The position numbers were made by a program, and so were the translations under genes. Shown one piece after another: positions 46,854 through 56,115 of a stretch of 64,000 nucleotides of DNA. A model generated the notes under the pieces. It was not told the DNA's origin. It made no database searches and saw nothing but the letters and a program-made list of their open reading frames with translations. The stretch covers positions 62,001 to 126,000 of the forward strand of contig NZ_LAZS01000012.1 of the NCBI RefSeq assembly GCF_002007205.1, written 5' to 3'. The stretch is from Ensifer adhaerens. GTDB lineage: Bacteria > Pseudomonadota > Alphaproteobacteria > Rhizobiales > Rhizobiaceae. Each line of letters begins with the position of its first letter. Positions within the stretch are counted from its first letter, which is position 1.

Positions 46854-47524
46854 TGTGCTCTCCTTGATGCCTGAAAGGTCATGATCGGCAATCGATTTTG
46901 AAGCGAGGCCGGTTCTGGCCCGTTGATCAGGGGAGACGCTGGGGCAGTTTTTCCGATCGTTCTTTGTCGCAACGCAACTTCAATGTGGAGAAATCGCACG
47001 TTGACGATCTGGGGACCCTCAAGGGCATAGCCGGTATTGCGGGCCGCTCCAGACGGTCACGCGATGCCTCGAGACGAACGGCAAGAAGATCGAGCAGAGA
47101 TCCGCCATCCGCGCCGCCGGCCGGCATACCGGCAAAGAGTTCGGCAACCTCAATCGTGCAATCGCATAACGTTGGATCTCTCTCTTCCATCTCGATCATT
47201 ACGCTGGGCCCCCGCTGTGCTCGATCGTCCCGCAGACGGACGCTCTTGGCGAAACCTGTCTGATCCTTGCTAGACGGGCGGGGGCAGGCTCTCGTTGCGC
47301 TGCCGCAAGCTTTCGACGTTTGCCTCGCCATCGCTCGGCATCACACCATGCAGCATAGAGACAATTAGCAGCGTCATTCCGTGATCTACGGACTGCCTAA
47401 TCGGAAGACATCGATGGAAACATCTTGGGTGCGACGCCACTCCGCATCGACGGGCGTGACACACCGATCCACCGCGTGTTGCTTGCAATGAAAAAGCAGG
47501 ACTAGGCGAAAAGCGTGATGACCG
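46854..47524. other. Gap with no supported gene
   Basis: A 671-bp stretch between dnrN and a LysR fragment. A 90-codon minus-strand frame from 47199 (MIEMEERDPTLCDCTIEVAE onward) has no ribosome site or known domain. No full FNR or NsrR palindrome is present upstream of dnrN. The region borders several gene remnants and is probably decayed sequence. Confidence 0.35.
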
Positions 47525-47944
47525 TCAGCTTCCCGCAGCCTCTCGCCCGGTCCCTTCCTTCAGCCAGTCGACGAATGCGCGCACCGGTTCGCGCCCGACG
47601 GCGCGAGGCAGCGTGACGGCGTAGTAGGCAAAGGCAGTCGGCCAGGGCAAATCCAATGCAAGAGCCAGACGACCGGCCGCGATGTCGTCGACGGCGTAGA
47701 CGTCACGAACCAGCGCCAGGCCCTGCCCCGCAATCGCCGCTCGCACCAGCAAGAAGTCGTCCTCGAACGACACGCCCCTGTCGGCTCTGGGGTCGTCGGC
47801 CACACCCATTGCGCGAAACCACAATTGCCAATCGGCCCCGTCGGAGTCCTGGAGCAGCGGGTAATGCCGACTTGAACCCGTGACGATCAGCGGAACACGT
47901 CCCGTCGGCGGTTTCGGTAGGAAGTCGACGTCAGCCATCGTGCC
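47525..47944 (-). pseudogene. C-terminal fragment of a LysR-family regulator
   Basis: About 139 codons match the substrate-binding half of a GcvA-like LysR regulator (DWQLWFRAMGV, FEDDFLLVRAAIAGQGLALV, FAYYAVTLPRAVGREPVRAF, VDWLKEGTG). The helix-turn-helix half is missing. The same open frame continues upstream into an unrelated oxidoreductase fragment, so it is a junction product and not a working regulator. Confidence 0.7.
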
Positions 47945-47962
47945 CAGACTTGAGTAAATGGC

Positions 47963-48121
47963 CGGGCGTTCAGGGGCGAGCAATTGCCGGAAGTAGCCTA
48001 CGGCTTCTGCAAACCGTGCGCCGCGTTCGTCCATGTCCAGGCCATAGGCCGGAAATTCGACAGGTCTGCCTCCCGATGCCACCCCATGTACGAGCCGGCC
48101 ATGCCCTTCAGACACGGCAAC
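47963..48121 (-). pseudogene. Internal fragment of an LLM-class flavin monooxygenase
   Basis: About 53 codons read VSEGHGRLVHGVASGGRPVE then FPAYGLDMDERGARFAEAVG, matching luciferase-like monooxygenases (SEGR...GV.SGGRPVEF...G....ER..RF.E). Both ends of such a gene are absent. It is fused in frame to the LysR fragment. Confidence 0.6.
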
Positions 48122-48317
48122 AACGCGCCGGCAGGTGCGAAGAGGACAAACCTGTCTGCAGGAAACACCGAACAGGACATGCCTTGCGCGGTTTTGCGTT
48201 GACGGATGTTCGTCGCGGTTGCGCGAAAGGACAAATAGCGCGCACAGAGTTGTAGCCTTATATTCATAAGTAGAAATATAGTGCTTGTCCAAGTCCAGTG
48301 AAAAGAAGGACGAGAAC

Positions 48318-48497
48318 GTGCACAATCGCAGCGTCGAACATGCCGCAGAGGGCAATTCCCGGGCCGAACTCCAAGACCTTGCGCAAAAGCTTGCGGCTCT
48401 GGCCAAACAGATCAAGACGATCGCAGCGACCCCGATCGGCGAGACGGTCTGCCTCGACGAAAATATCGAAGCGCCTCGGCAGATATCGGTCGATTAG
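48318..48497 (+). CDS. Small hypothetical protein
   Basis: A 59-residue acidic-basic helical protein (RAELQDLAQKLAALAKQIKT) starting with GTG, with AAGGA seven bases before it; a TTG 33 bp upstream is an alternative. No family is recognised. It sits among gene remnants and opposes them in direction, so it may be real or a chance frame. Confidence 0.35.
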   Translation: MHNRSVEHAAEGNSRAELQDLAQKLAALAKQIKTIAATPIGETVCLDENIEAPRQISVD

Positions 48498-48499
48498 TC

Positions 48500-48942
48500 C
48501 CCGCCGCAACGGAAGCTCAACACCCAAGCTCAAGTCACTGTTCTCCCTGTCAGAAGCTGACTTCAGCTTGACCGAGCCGCCGGTGCGATTGCTGTTGGCG
48601 GAAAGCTCGCTGTCGGGGTTGAGGCCAAGTGAAAGGCGTTCGGACTCGCGACGACCCCGGCGCTGACGAGCGCGCTCTTGCCGCCGGTTTCGGCTCCCGT
48701 CGCTGTGAAACTCGCACCGGGCAGGCCGCTCGAACATAGCCGGTTACTGGGACGCCGCCGAGAACGCTGTCGGCATCGACCTGCACGCCGAGCTCGCTGC
48801 GCCTGTCGAGGGCGAGTGCCCCGGCCCCACTCGCCTCGATCACCGCCGGACTGCGTGCCTGCGTCGCCTGGACCGCCGCCAGCGGCGAAAGCGTAACGCC
48901 GTTCCAGTCGAGCAACGCAGCACTCGCCTTGTTTCTGATCAT
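48500..48942 (-). pseudogene. Degenerate unidentified gene spread over several frames
   Basis: Protein-like text with similar composition (A, G, S, T, L rich) jumps between minus-strand frames: ASAALLDWNGVTLSPLAAVQ and EASGAGALALDRRSELGVQV in one, GASFTATGAETGGKSALVSA in another, LSLGLNPDSELSANSNRTGG and SASDRENSDLSLGVELPLR in a third. This suggests one gene with at least two frameshifts. Family unknown; a beta-rich surface protein is a guess. Confidence 0.35.
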
Positions 48943-49001
48943 GACCTGAAGGGCCGTGAATGACCGGTGCGGTTCGGCGATAGCGGCAGGACGACGCTGC
49001 G

Positions 49002-50117
49002 CTAACCCTGGCTCGGTACCGTCTTCCCTGCTCCGAGAGGCCAGCCGGACCTGAACGGGTTCTCGATGAAGCGATAGGTCAGATGCGAGAAGGCCAGCAC
49101 GCCGACCAGGGCTACGAGCGTGACGAGCGTCCCGAAGCCTTGCTCAAGCGTCAGCATCGTCGCCCCATCCGGAGCGGTATGCGTTGGAAATTTCAGGCCG
49201 AAGCGAAGGAACTGGGTGACACCCCAGCCGACGATCGAGTGGGTCAGATACACACTGTAACTGATGGTTCCCAACCAGACGAAGGAGGGCCATTCGAGGA
49301 AACGTCGAAGCGACGCATCTTCGCGCAGGCTGGCAACGGCCACAACCGTCACTGTGAAAAGAGGCGGAAGGAGGATTTCCGCACGGCTTCCACCGAGGCC
49401 CCAAATTGCAAGAACGACGAGCACGAGGCTGCAGGCCGCCCAGGGCCCGGTTCTCTTTGCCGAAGGATCGAGCTGGAACGAAGCGGCGAAAACGCCGAGG
49501 AAGAAAGAGTATATGCAGCGGACGATGGCAAATATCGGATCAGTTTCGAGCCGCCCACCCTCGAGAGCGAGCAGGCCCGCCGCGGCCACGCCGGCGAGAA
49601 GGAGGCAGGACCGCATGCGTAGCCGCAAAACACCCAAGGTCAGCGCGAAGATCAGATAGGTCCAGAACTCGACCGAGATGGACCAGCTTGGGATGTTGAA
49701 CGTGGGCTGGTTCATAACCACGCCTTGCAGCAGCAGCAGGTTGGCGAGGAACGCGATCGCCCCGGACACTTCAAAGGCCGGACTGTTGGAGACGATGCCG
49801 GTCTTCTGTTCAAACCCATATTTGAGGCATTCTATGCCGAGGAAGATCAACAGAGTGAACAGATGCAGGGGATAGAGGCGCCAGAACCGCCGGCGCTGGA
49901 AATTTGTAAGATCCCCAGGGCTCGATAGTCTGCCGGCGTAGTTGAGCGCAATCACGAAGCCGCTCAGCACGAAGAAGAAGTCCACCATGAGGTAGCTGTG
50001 TCGGATGAAAGCATTTCCGCTGAGCGGGCTGCCATAGCTGAAATGATGGAGGGCAACCGCAAGGGCTGCGAAACCCCGCAAGGATTCGAGCGCCAGGAGT
50101 TTCTGTTTCTTGGCCAT
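49002..50117 (-). CDS. Acyltransferase 3 family membrane protein (OafA/YrhL-like)
   Basis: A 371-residue inner-membrane protein with about ten helices, predicted to O-acylate a polysaccharide or lipid. The opening LLALESLRGFAALAVALHHF carries the catalytic-type histidine (LHHF), followed by MVDFFFVLSGFVIAL, the RRRFWRLYPLH motif and IPSWSISVEFWTYLIF. The ending YRFIENPFR is usual. No glycan gene cluster is around it, so the substrate is unknown. The ribosome site is weak. Confidence 0.88.
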   Translation of the reverse strand: MAKKQKLLALESLRGFAALAVALHHFSYGSPLSGNAFIRHSYLMVDFFFVLSGFVIALNYAGRLSSPGDLTNFQRRRFWRLYPLHLFTLLIFLGIECLKYGFEQKTGIVSNSPAFEVSGAIAFLANLLLLQGVVMNQPTFNIPSWSISVEFWTYLIFALTLGVLRLRMRSCLLLAGVAAAGLLALEGGRLETDPIFAIVRCIYSFFLGVFAASFQLDPSAKRTGPWAACSLVLVVLAIWGLGGSRAEILLPPLFTVTVVAVASLREDASLRRFLEWPSFVWLGTISYSVYLTHSIVGWGVTQFLRFGLKFPTHTAPDGATMLTLEQGFGTLVTLVALVGVLAFSHLTYRFIENPFRSGWPLGAGKTVPSQG

Positions 50118-50551
50118 CGCGGAAGACGTTCCATCCCTGGCAGCGCCGCTACCATTTCATCACGCTACGTCCGACGTTTGGATTCCTGCGTCGAAGGATG
50201 CAGGTCTCGCGAGGGCAGCTCCAGCGCAGTTTCACCCGAGAAGGCTTAATATCCGGTATAGGGGCGGATCGAGAACCGCGCCTGGCAATGGGGTTCATCG
50301 ATCGATTTGCGACCGCGTTCGCCTGTGCCTGGCCCTTGCCGTGTTGCGCGCGAAGGTTGACTATTGTGCTGGAGAGCTAGTGTCCACGCGTCCGGGATTG
50401 TCCCACTCCCGCCGACCAGCTCACTCGACATTGGTTCTCCCCGATTTGTGCCTATCGTGACTAACCGGGGGAAATGCCCAAGGGTCGAAGCTGCGCATCA
50501 GTGGCGCCAGCATGTCGTCACCGATGCCCATCGCAATCGGGCTGCTTACGG
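50118..50551. other. Gap, no supported gene
   Basis: A 434-bp stretch between the acyltransferase and the broken exporter, both minus. No domain-bearing frame, hairpin or regulatory palindrome was recognised. Confidence 0.35.
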
Positions 50552-51741
50552 CTAGGTTGCGTCGGCGGCCTCGGGCGTGACCTCCGGCATCGCCGGTAGC
50601 AGAAGCAACAACGCCACCGACAGGAAGTGAATTGCGCATACCACGAGCGCGAGGGCTGCGAGCCCGCCAGTGATGATCGGTGCGGCAACCACGGTTCCGA
50701 GCGTGGTGATCATGAAGATGAAGAAGACGATCAGCGCGGATCCGCGCGCATTGTTGGCGCCGGACGCAAGGATGCCGCGATAGAAGCCGATGGGGCCGCG
50801 CAGGCCCAGGCCGATCGCCATGGGCGTAAACAAGAGGGGCAACATGAGCGTGTTCGTATGGCCCGAAACCCATAGGCCAACAGCGCAAGCGCGCTGACGG
50901 CAGCCATGACGGTGCCGAGCAGGATGATGTTTTCGGCGCCGAAGCGTTCGGCAATCCGGGCGGTGAGATTTGCCGCGACGATGAACCCGGAAATGTTGAT
51001 GACCTGCATGATTATGAAGTCGTTGAGGGAGCCCCCCATCGATGCGACGATGACCGTCGGCGCGCCGAAGACGAAGGTGAGAAGCCCGCCGAGCGTCATG
51101 GCTTGGCTCAACGCATAGCGCATGAAGACGCGATCGGTGAGCAATTGACCATAGCTGCCGCGCATGTCGGAGGACTTCTCTTCCTGCGGCAGGCCAAGCA
51201 CGAGGATGAGGACCGCGGCAAGCGACGTCAGCACGCCGAGCAGCTCGAACGATGATTGCCATCCGAAATGCGAAAGCAACAGCACGCCGAAGATGGGCGC
51301 CAGCGCCGGTACCAGCGATTCCACGCTGCCAAGGAACCCGATGGCGCGGACGGCCGCCCTGTCGCTGAACAGCTGCCGGATCAGGCCCGGGCCAAAGACC
51401 GGAGCCGCGGCAGATGCCACGCCCTGGACGAACCGCAGCGCGACGAGCACGGCGATGTTGGGCGAAAAGGCGCAAGCGACCGAGGCGGCCGCGAATGCGG
51501 CAAGTGAGGACACGAGCAGCATCTTGCGCGAAAAGTGATCAGCGAGGCGTCCATAGAGAAGCAGGCCGAGACCGCCGCCGCCGACATAGGCGGCAAGCAC
51601 CAGCTGCGCGGTGGCCCTGTCGGTGCCAAAGATTTCGGGCAATTGCGGAACCGCCGGCAAGACAAGGTCTGTCCCCGCCAGCGACAGGGTCGCGCACAGG
51701 ATGAGAAGGGAAAACGTAATGGCACGACGCGAAGTTGTCAT
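50552..51741 (-). pseudogene. Bcr/CflA-type MFS drug exporter, frameshifted
   Basis: The 5' part (51741 to about 50870) encodes a normal N-terminus and ten helices (ATLSLAGTDLVLPAVPQLPE, GRLADHFSRKMLLVSS, FVQGVASAAAPVFGPGLIRQ). Near 50855-50875 the reading frame shifts by one; the C-terminal helices continue in another frame (SGHTNTLMLPLLFTPMAIGL to MPEVTPEAADAT). Total length fits a 395-residue exporter, so one small indel separates the halves. It may be a true pseudogene or a sequencing error. Confidence 0.8.
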
Positions 51742-51898
51742 GGTCAGGAGTGCTCTTGGCTGGTGTGTCGAGCCCGAGGGCATGGCGTGGAGATGCCCTG
51801 CCAGCCGGGATTTCCGGTGCAGCGCCTTCGGTCAATTGGAGATCACGCCATGCTAGCAAGAGCAGGACAGCCCGGACAACGAATGAAATATTCGCGTC

Positions 51899-52468
51899 TC
51901 ACATGAGATCGACGCTGGACACCAGGCGGCCGCCGCGTCCGTCGGAAATCCCGATCCGCTCCCACCTTATGACGCTCGGGGGGATCGGCATCTCGGGATC
52001 GTCGCTACCGCCGGTCGGGAACTGGACGGCTCCCGACCACGCCTCTTCGAACCAGCCAAGTTCCGGCAGCGCAAGCTCGCTCTCAATGATTTCCGCTGTC
52101 GCATACCGCCACAACGAGACGCCGAAGAAGGAAGAGGCGGAGATCCGCCACTGCGCTTGCCTTGCCGGCGAGGCGCTCAAAAGCGCGTGGGTATCGTCGC
52201 AGACAAGGTGGACCGGGAACGGCGCCGCTTCGATAAGACGCCGCAAGGTGCCGTCTATGCCGACATTTTCGTGCCGCTCCAGCAACGTCTCGACGCGGCT
52301 CCGGGCTTTCGCCGATGGTTCGTGCAGGCCTGCTTCCCATCGCGACAGCAGACCCTGCGATACGCCGAGATCCGCCGCCAGCGTTTCCTGCTTGATCTGC
52401 CGCAGTCTGCGAAAGCGGCGCAGCCGGCATCCGAGCGGCAGAGCGCGATATTTCAGATCGAACACCAT
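51899..52468 (-). CDS. XRE-family transcriptional regulator
   Basis: A 189-residue cytosolic protein. Residues about 13-68 are a Cro/C1-type helix-turn-helix (RLRRFRRLRQIKQETLAADL, GVSQGLLSRWEAG). The remainder (from AAPFPVHLVCDDTHALLSAS) is PAS-like in look but not assigned. The ATG at 52468 is chosen; a GAGGAGG lies only two bases before it, which is tight. It is 158 bp upstream of, and parallel with, the broken exporter, which it may once have controlled. Confidence 0.8.
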   Translation of the reverse strand: MVFDLKYRALPLGCRLRRFRRLRQIKQETLAADLGVSQGLLSRWEAGLHEPSAKARSRVETLLERHENVGIDGTLRRLIEAAPFPVHLVCDDTHALLSASPARQAQWRISASSFFGVSLWRYATAEIIESELALPELGWFEEAWSGAVQFPTGGSDDPEMPIPPSVIRWERIGISDGRGGRLVSSVDLM

Positions 52469-52584
52469 AGCCTCCTCGCGACGATAGCCCCTGCCCGCCT
52501 TGGATAGCAGACGCGCGCCGGCCTCTGTCAACAGAGCTTGCAATCTCCGGGCAACGGGTTTTCAGCTCAAGGCCGCCCGGACGG

Positions 52585-53205
52585 TCACTTGCGTCTCACG
52601 TCGAGACCCAGGGCCTCGGCGATGATGATGGTCTGGTCGATGGTGATGATCGCGTCCTTGAGGCGGACGTTTTCGGGATCGATGGCAGTGAGGTCGCTGC
52701 CCCTCAGATCGCAGGCGGTGAAGTCCGCCCCATGCAGCCAGGCGCCGGAAAGATCGACGTCTCGCAACGAGCCGCCCTTGCAGGAGGCGCCGGTCAGATC
52801 CGCTTCCCGCAGACGTGTCTCCTTGAAGGATGCGCGGCCGAGAGCAGCACCTGGCAAGCCGGTAAAGGACCAGTCGCCGCCCGTCACCTGCATCTGGTCG
52901 AACTCGCAAGCGTCGAACATGCTGCCGACGAACTTGCACTCGGTGAAGCGGCTGTCGAAGAACTTTGAGGAAACGAACGTGCAATTCACGAAGGCGCTCG
53001 CCTGGTGCGACGAGGCGTTGAACCGGGCCCGCCGGAAGGTGCACTCGTGAAAGACCACCCCGATGGTCTGCGCGTCGGTCAGGTCGAGATCGACGAACAG
53101 CGTATTGTCGTGCCGCTCGCGCTCGATCTGCCGGCCGTACCAGTCGGCGCCAGCAATCGTCGTGTCGGTCTTCGGCGGCGCTTCGCCATATCGTCGCTCA
53201 GCCAT
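52585..53205 (-). CDS. Pentapeptide-repeat protein
   Basis: A 206-residue protein with A(D/N)LXX-like pentapeptides from about residue 35 onward (CTFRRARFNASSHQASAFVN, FTECKFVGSMFDACEFDQ, RLREADLTGASCKGGSLRDV, DLRGSDLTAI). This makes a right-handed quadrilateral beta-helix. Qnr and McbG proteins of this fold mimic DNA and protect gyrase, but most family members have no known role. It stands alone, between an XRE regulator and a TadG-like gene. Confidence 0.85.
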   Translation of the reverse strand: MAERRYGEAPPKTDTTIAGADWYGRQIERERHDNTLFVDLDLTDAQTIGVVFHECTFRRARFNASSHQASAFVNCTFVSSKFFDSRFTECKFVGSMFDACEFDQMQVTGGDWSFTGLPGAALGRASFKETRLREADLTGASCKGGSLRDVDLSGAWLHGADFTACDLRGSDLTAIDPENVRLKDAIITIDQTIIIAEALGLDVRRK

Positions 53206-53349
53206 CGCTATCCATCTGCAGCGTCCGGAACGAAACGCCTTCTGTTGTCTCCGGGGTTCAGCATTTCCATCTTCGCGATGATTGGCAATGCAAAAAAGGA
53301 CGGGAGCCATCCTCCCGTGGCTGGCCCTCTTCCCGACCCATCAACCGCG

Positions 53350-54627
53350 CTATTCGACCAGCCGCACGCCGCCTCCCCCGCCGAAGCCGTTGGGAACGAA
53401 ATCTTCGCCGCCTGCCGCGGGTTTCTTGAAGAACGCCGTTCCGGACACGTAGAGGTTCAGAACCTTGGCGATCAGTGCCGTAAACTTCGATTCCGAGTTG
53501 AGGCTTCCGCTGACGTTCCAGTCGATCACCGCATAGGGCAGGTAGATCGCACCATTGTAGAAGCTTCCCGCTGATGTGTTGATGCGAAACTGGACACTGC
53601 TGTCCTTCGCCTTGCGACCCTGGAACATGAGGATGCCGGCATGGGGGCCGGTGGTGGGGGCCGATACCTGCAGGATGGCCGCCCCGTTCAGCATCAGCGG
53701 CGACTGTGCGTCCTCGAAATAGAACATTACGTTCTTGCCGCTCACCTTGGCCGAAGTGTTCAAGGTCAAGGCGCCGCCGCGAAACGCATAGATTCCGGGT
53801 TTCAGTGTTAGCTCGTCCGTGGCGTTCACGGTCAGCCCGCCGCAATAGACGCCCGGCTCGAGGGATGTCTTGCCCTGGCTGTTTATCGTCTTCAGGCTGT
53901 TGGAGGTACAGGCTGCGTTTCGCGCCACAGGTTCGGCCATGGCGGCCAGAGGATCGGGAACAACGGGAGACCCGTCGACGGGCGGCGGCGAAATCACTCG
54001 ACCGGAAAGCTTCGACTGGCCGTTGACGGCAATCTGCGGTGCGAAAAACTTGCCCTGGTTCTCGGCATAGAATGCACGCTGCGCATGGGACGAGTTCACC
54101 TGGAAGCCACATTCGCTGGTGACCGAGTTCGAGTTGATGATCTTCAGCGCGTCGGCCCTGCTCGGATCAAGGATCAGGATACAGGCGGAGCTGCCGGCCC
54201 CCCTGGCGGCCTTCGCCAGGACCGAAATCGGAACCGTCCTGAACCCGAACATATGCATGATGGCGGTTTCGTAATCCTCGTCGACAGCGACCGCTACCGT
54301 ATCACGGTCGACGGTGACCCGATGGTTCCAACCGGGCGGCTCTTTCGGGGCTTTCGGGTCATTTCTGCCAAGATGCGCGCCAAGAAACCCCACGGCTATC
54401 TTCTGTTCCGCTCCGACGCCTGCCGCCGCCCCCGCCAAGGCCGCGGCATCGGCGGCGCCTTGCATCACGGCCTTGCGGTTGAGCGCGGCTGCAAAATCGA
54501 TCGCAACGCCAATGGCGGCGATAAGGGGGATGGCGACAAGCGCTGCCAACAGGCCGAAGTTGCCGGATCTGCATTTCAGCAGGGCCGCGGCGCAACATTT
54601 GATCGGTGGCAGGTTCAGTATGTTCAT
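53350..54627 (-). CDS. TadG-like pilus-associated membrane protein
   Basis: A 425-residue protein with one N-terminal helix (NFGLLAALVAIPLIAAIGVA, then IDFAAALNRKAVMQGAADAA), the hallmark of TadE/TadG-related proteins. The rest is predicted extracytoplasmic, rich in beta structure and glycine, with four or more cysteines that may form disulfides. No other tad/cpa pilus gene is nearby, so it is an orphan. The C-terminus ends GGGGGVRLVE. Confidence 0.75.
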   Translation of the reverse strand: MNILNLPPIKCCAAALLKCRSGNFGLLAALVAIPLIAAIGVAIDFAAALNRKAVMQGAADAAALAGAAAGVGAEQKIAVGFLGAHLGRNDPKAPKEPPGWNHRVTVDRDTVAVAVDEDYETAIMHMFGFRTVPISVLAKAARGAGSSACILILDPSRADALKIINSNSVTSECGFQVNSSHAQRAFYAENQGKFFAPQIAVNGQSKLSGRVISPPPVDGSPVVPDPLAAMAEPVARNAACTSNSLKTINSQGKTSLEPGVYCGGLTVNATDELTLKPGIYAFRGGALTLNTSAKVSGKNVMFYFEDAQSPLMLNGAAILQVSAPTTGPHAGILMFQGRKAKDSSVQFRINTSAGSFYNGAIYLPYAVIDWNVSGSLNSESKFTALIAKVLNLYVSGTAFFKKPAAGGEDFVPNGFGGGGGVRLVE

Positions 54628-55014
54628 GGCAGTTTCTTTACAACTAGGTGGAGAGTAACTGCCTCTTCCCCCAGGGGGCCTTGCCAACCCTTTAATTTCG
54701 AACCGAGTTAACGGTATGCAGTCTCTTGAGCCTCCCGCAGATCCTGACGGAGGAGGCGAACCGAGGCCTTTTTGGCGAATTTTGCGCTCTTGGCGCTTCT
54801 CGCGCAGCCATAAACGGCCGACTGCCGCCCCCCTCGATACGGCGCGATACGGCTGCCGCCAACACGCGGAAGCCTGCCTGTTTTCACTCACAGGTTGTTC
54901 GTCACGGTGTGAACGCGAAACACTAACCCGTTTGCGCTTTTGCCTAATCCTTGACTGGGCCGTGCGCTGTGAGACGCTTGAGACTTCATGGTTGTAGTGC
55001 GTAAGGGGCGGACG
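54628..55014. other. Gap, no supported gene
   Basis: A 387-bp stretch between the divergent TadG-like gene and the 69-residue gene. Frames here have no domain. It should contain promoters for both but no clear pair was recognised. Confidence 0.35.
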
Positions 55015-55224
55015 ATGAAATTTTCCAAGGCGAAGAGGAAACATCCCGGTAAAGCATTCAAAATGAGCGGGGCCGACAGAAGCGCCTATGACGGGTTCGT
55101 CGGGGCGGCGCGCGCAGCACCCGGCTTCTCCTATCGGGGGCGATGGACCAGCGAAGGGTGCCCCGGCACCTTCGAAACGTGGCTCGCAAACAAGGGCGTC
55201 ATGCCCAAACAATTCAGTTCCTGA
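55015..55224 (+). CDS. Small basic hypothetical protein
   Basis: A 69-residue protein with a lysine-rich start (MKFSKAKRKHPGKAFKM) and a body rich in glycine and aromatic residues. AAGGGG six bases before the ATG supports translation. No family is recognised. It is isolated. Confidence 0.55.
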   Translation: MKFSKAKRKHPGKAFKMSGADRSAYDGFVGAARAAPGFSYRGRWTSEGCPGTFETWLANKGVMPKQFSS

Positions 55225-55461
55225 ACCACGATCCGCCGGCGTCAGCGATGACGCCGGCAGCACGGCTCGAAACGGTCTGCCCGCCGAAGCGATTTCGCCT
55301 TGGCTCGGGCTTTCAAACCCTGACCGCATGCGCAAAAGGGCTGACTTGCCACGGGCGCTGGCGCGGAGATGTTGGCATCCTTGACGGCAGGGAAGGCGCC
55401 AAGCCGTTTGACGCGGTCATTTTTGCCGGGCCGATCGTCCGATCGATATCACGTTCCCCGG

Positions 55462-56115
55462 TCAGACCTTCCCGGTTTCAATCGCACGTGCCCATGCCGC
55501 GGCTTGCCGAGCCGAAGCCGCCAGGACCGGCTTGGGTGCCTTGCACCATTCGTCCTCAGGAATCTCGCGTTTCTCGCGGACGAAGGCGATTGCGCTCTCC
55601 AATGTCGGGAACTGGTCAGGCAGCGTCAGGTGCAGGAACAGCGACACGACGACAACCGAGCGCGAGCGGCCGCCGCGACAGTTGACGAGCACGCCGCCGC
55701 GCTCGCGCCTGGGATAAGACGGTTTCTCCGGCAGAATCTGCTCCAGCGCAGCGCGCAGGATGTAATGCGCGGCCAGCATCTGCGTGTCCGGATTGCCTTC
55801 TCCGTCGATGAGGCCGATCTTGTAGTAGCGGATTTCGCCCGGCCCATGAACGCTGTTGCGGTGATCCGAGACGAGCTTTGGCTGGTCGACGAAATTGAAA
55901 TCAAGATTGACCGCGCAATTGACGACCGTGGTGATCCCCTTGCTGCGCAGGAGTTCGAGATCGCTCGCCCCTTCCTTTCCGGCAATGAAGATGTCGACGC
56001 CATAAGTCGGGTGGCTGGCATAGACGAGGCTGAGCCGCGGCAACTCGCTACTGGCCTTGCCGGAGACGGGTGGGTTGCCGAGACTGTCGGGCATGCTTTC
56101 CTCATGTGCGTTCAT
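55462..56115 (-). CDS. Dual-specificity-type protein phosphatase family enzyme
   Basis: A 217-residue cytosolic protein. The phosphate loop is CRGGRSRS with nucleophile C146 and R152 (CX5R); the usual histidine before the cysteine is asparagine (VNCRGG). The likely general acid is D104 in GLIDGEG. The N-terminal motif LVYASHPTYGVDIFIAG and VVNCAVNLDFNF follow the DSP fold. It overlaps the inositol-monophosphatase-family gene by 4 bp (ATGA), so the two are coupled and share the operon with an ABC importer. Its substrate could be a small phosphorylated compound. Confidence 0.8.
   Translation of the reverse strand: MNAHEESMPDSLGNPPVSGKASSELPRLSLVYASHPTYGVDIFIAGKEGASDLELLRSKGITTVVNCAVNLDFNFVDQPKLVSDHRNSVHGPGEIRYYKIGLIDGEGNPDTQMLAAHYILRAALEQILPEKPSYPRRERGGVLVNCRGGRSRSVVVVSLFLHLTLPDQFPTLESAIAFVREKREIPEDEWCKAPKPVLAASARQAAAWARAIETGKV

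Noticed and set aside
46927-47199. Minus-strand frame of 90 codons upstream of dnrN
   Set aside because: No ribosome site and no recognisable family; the flanks are decayed sequence.
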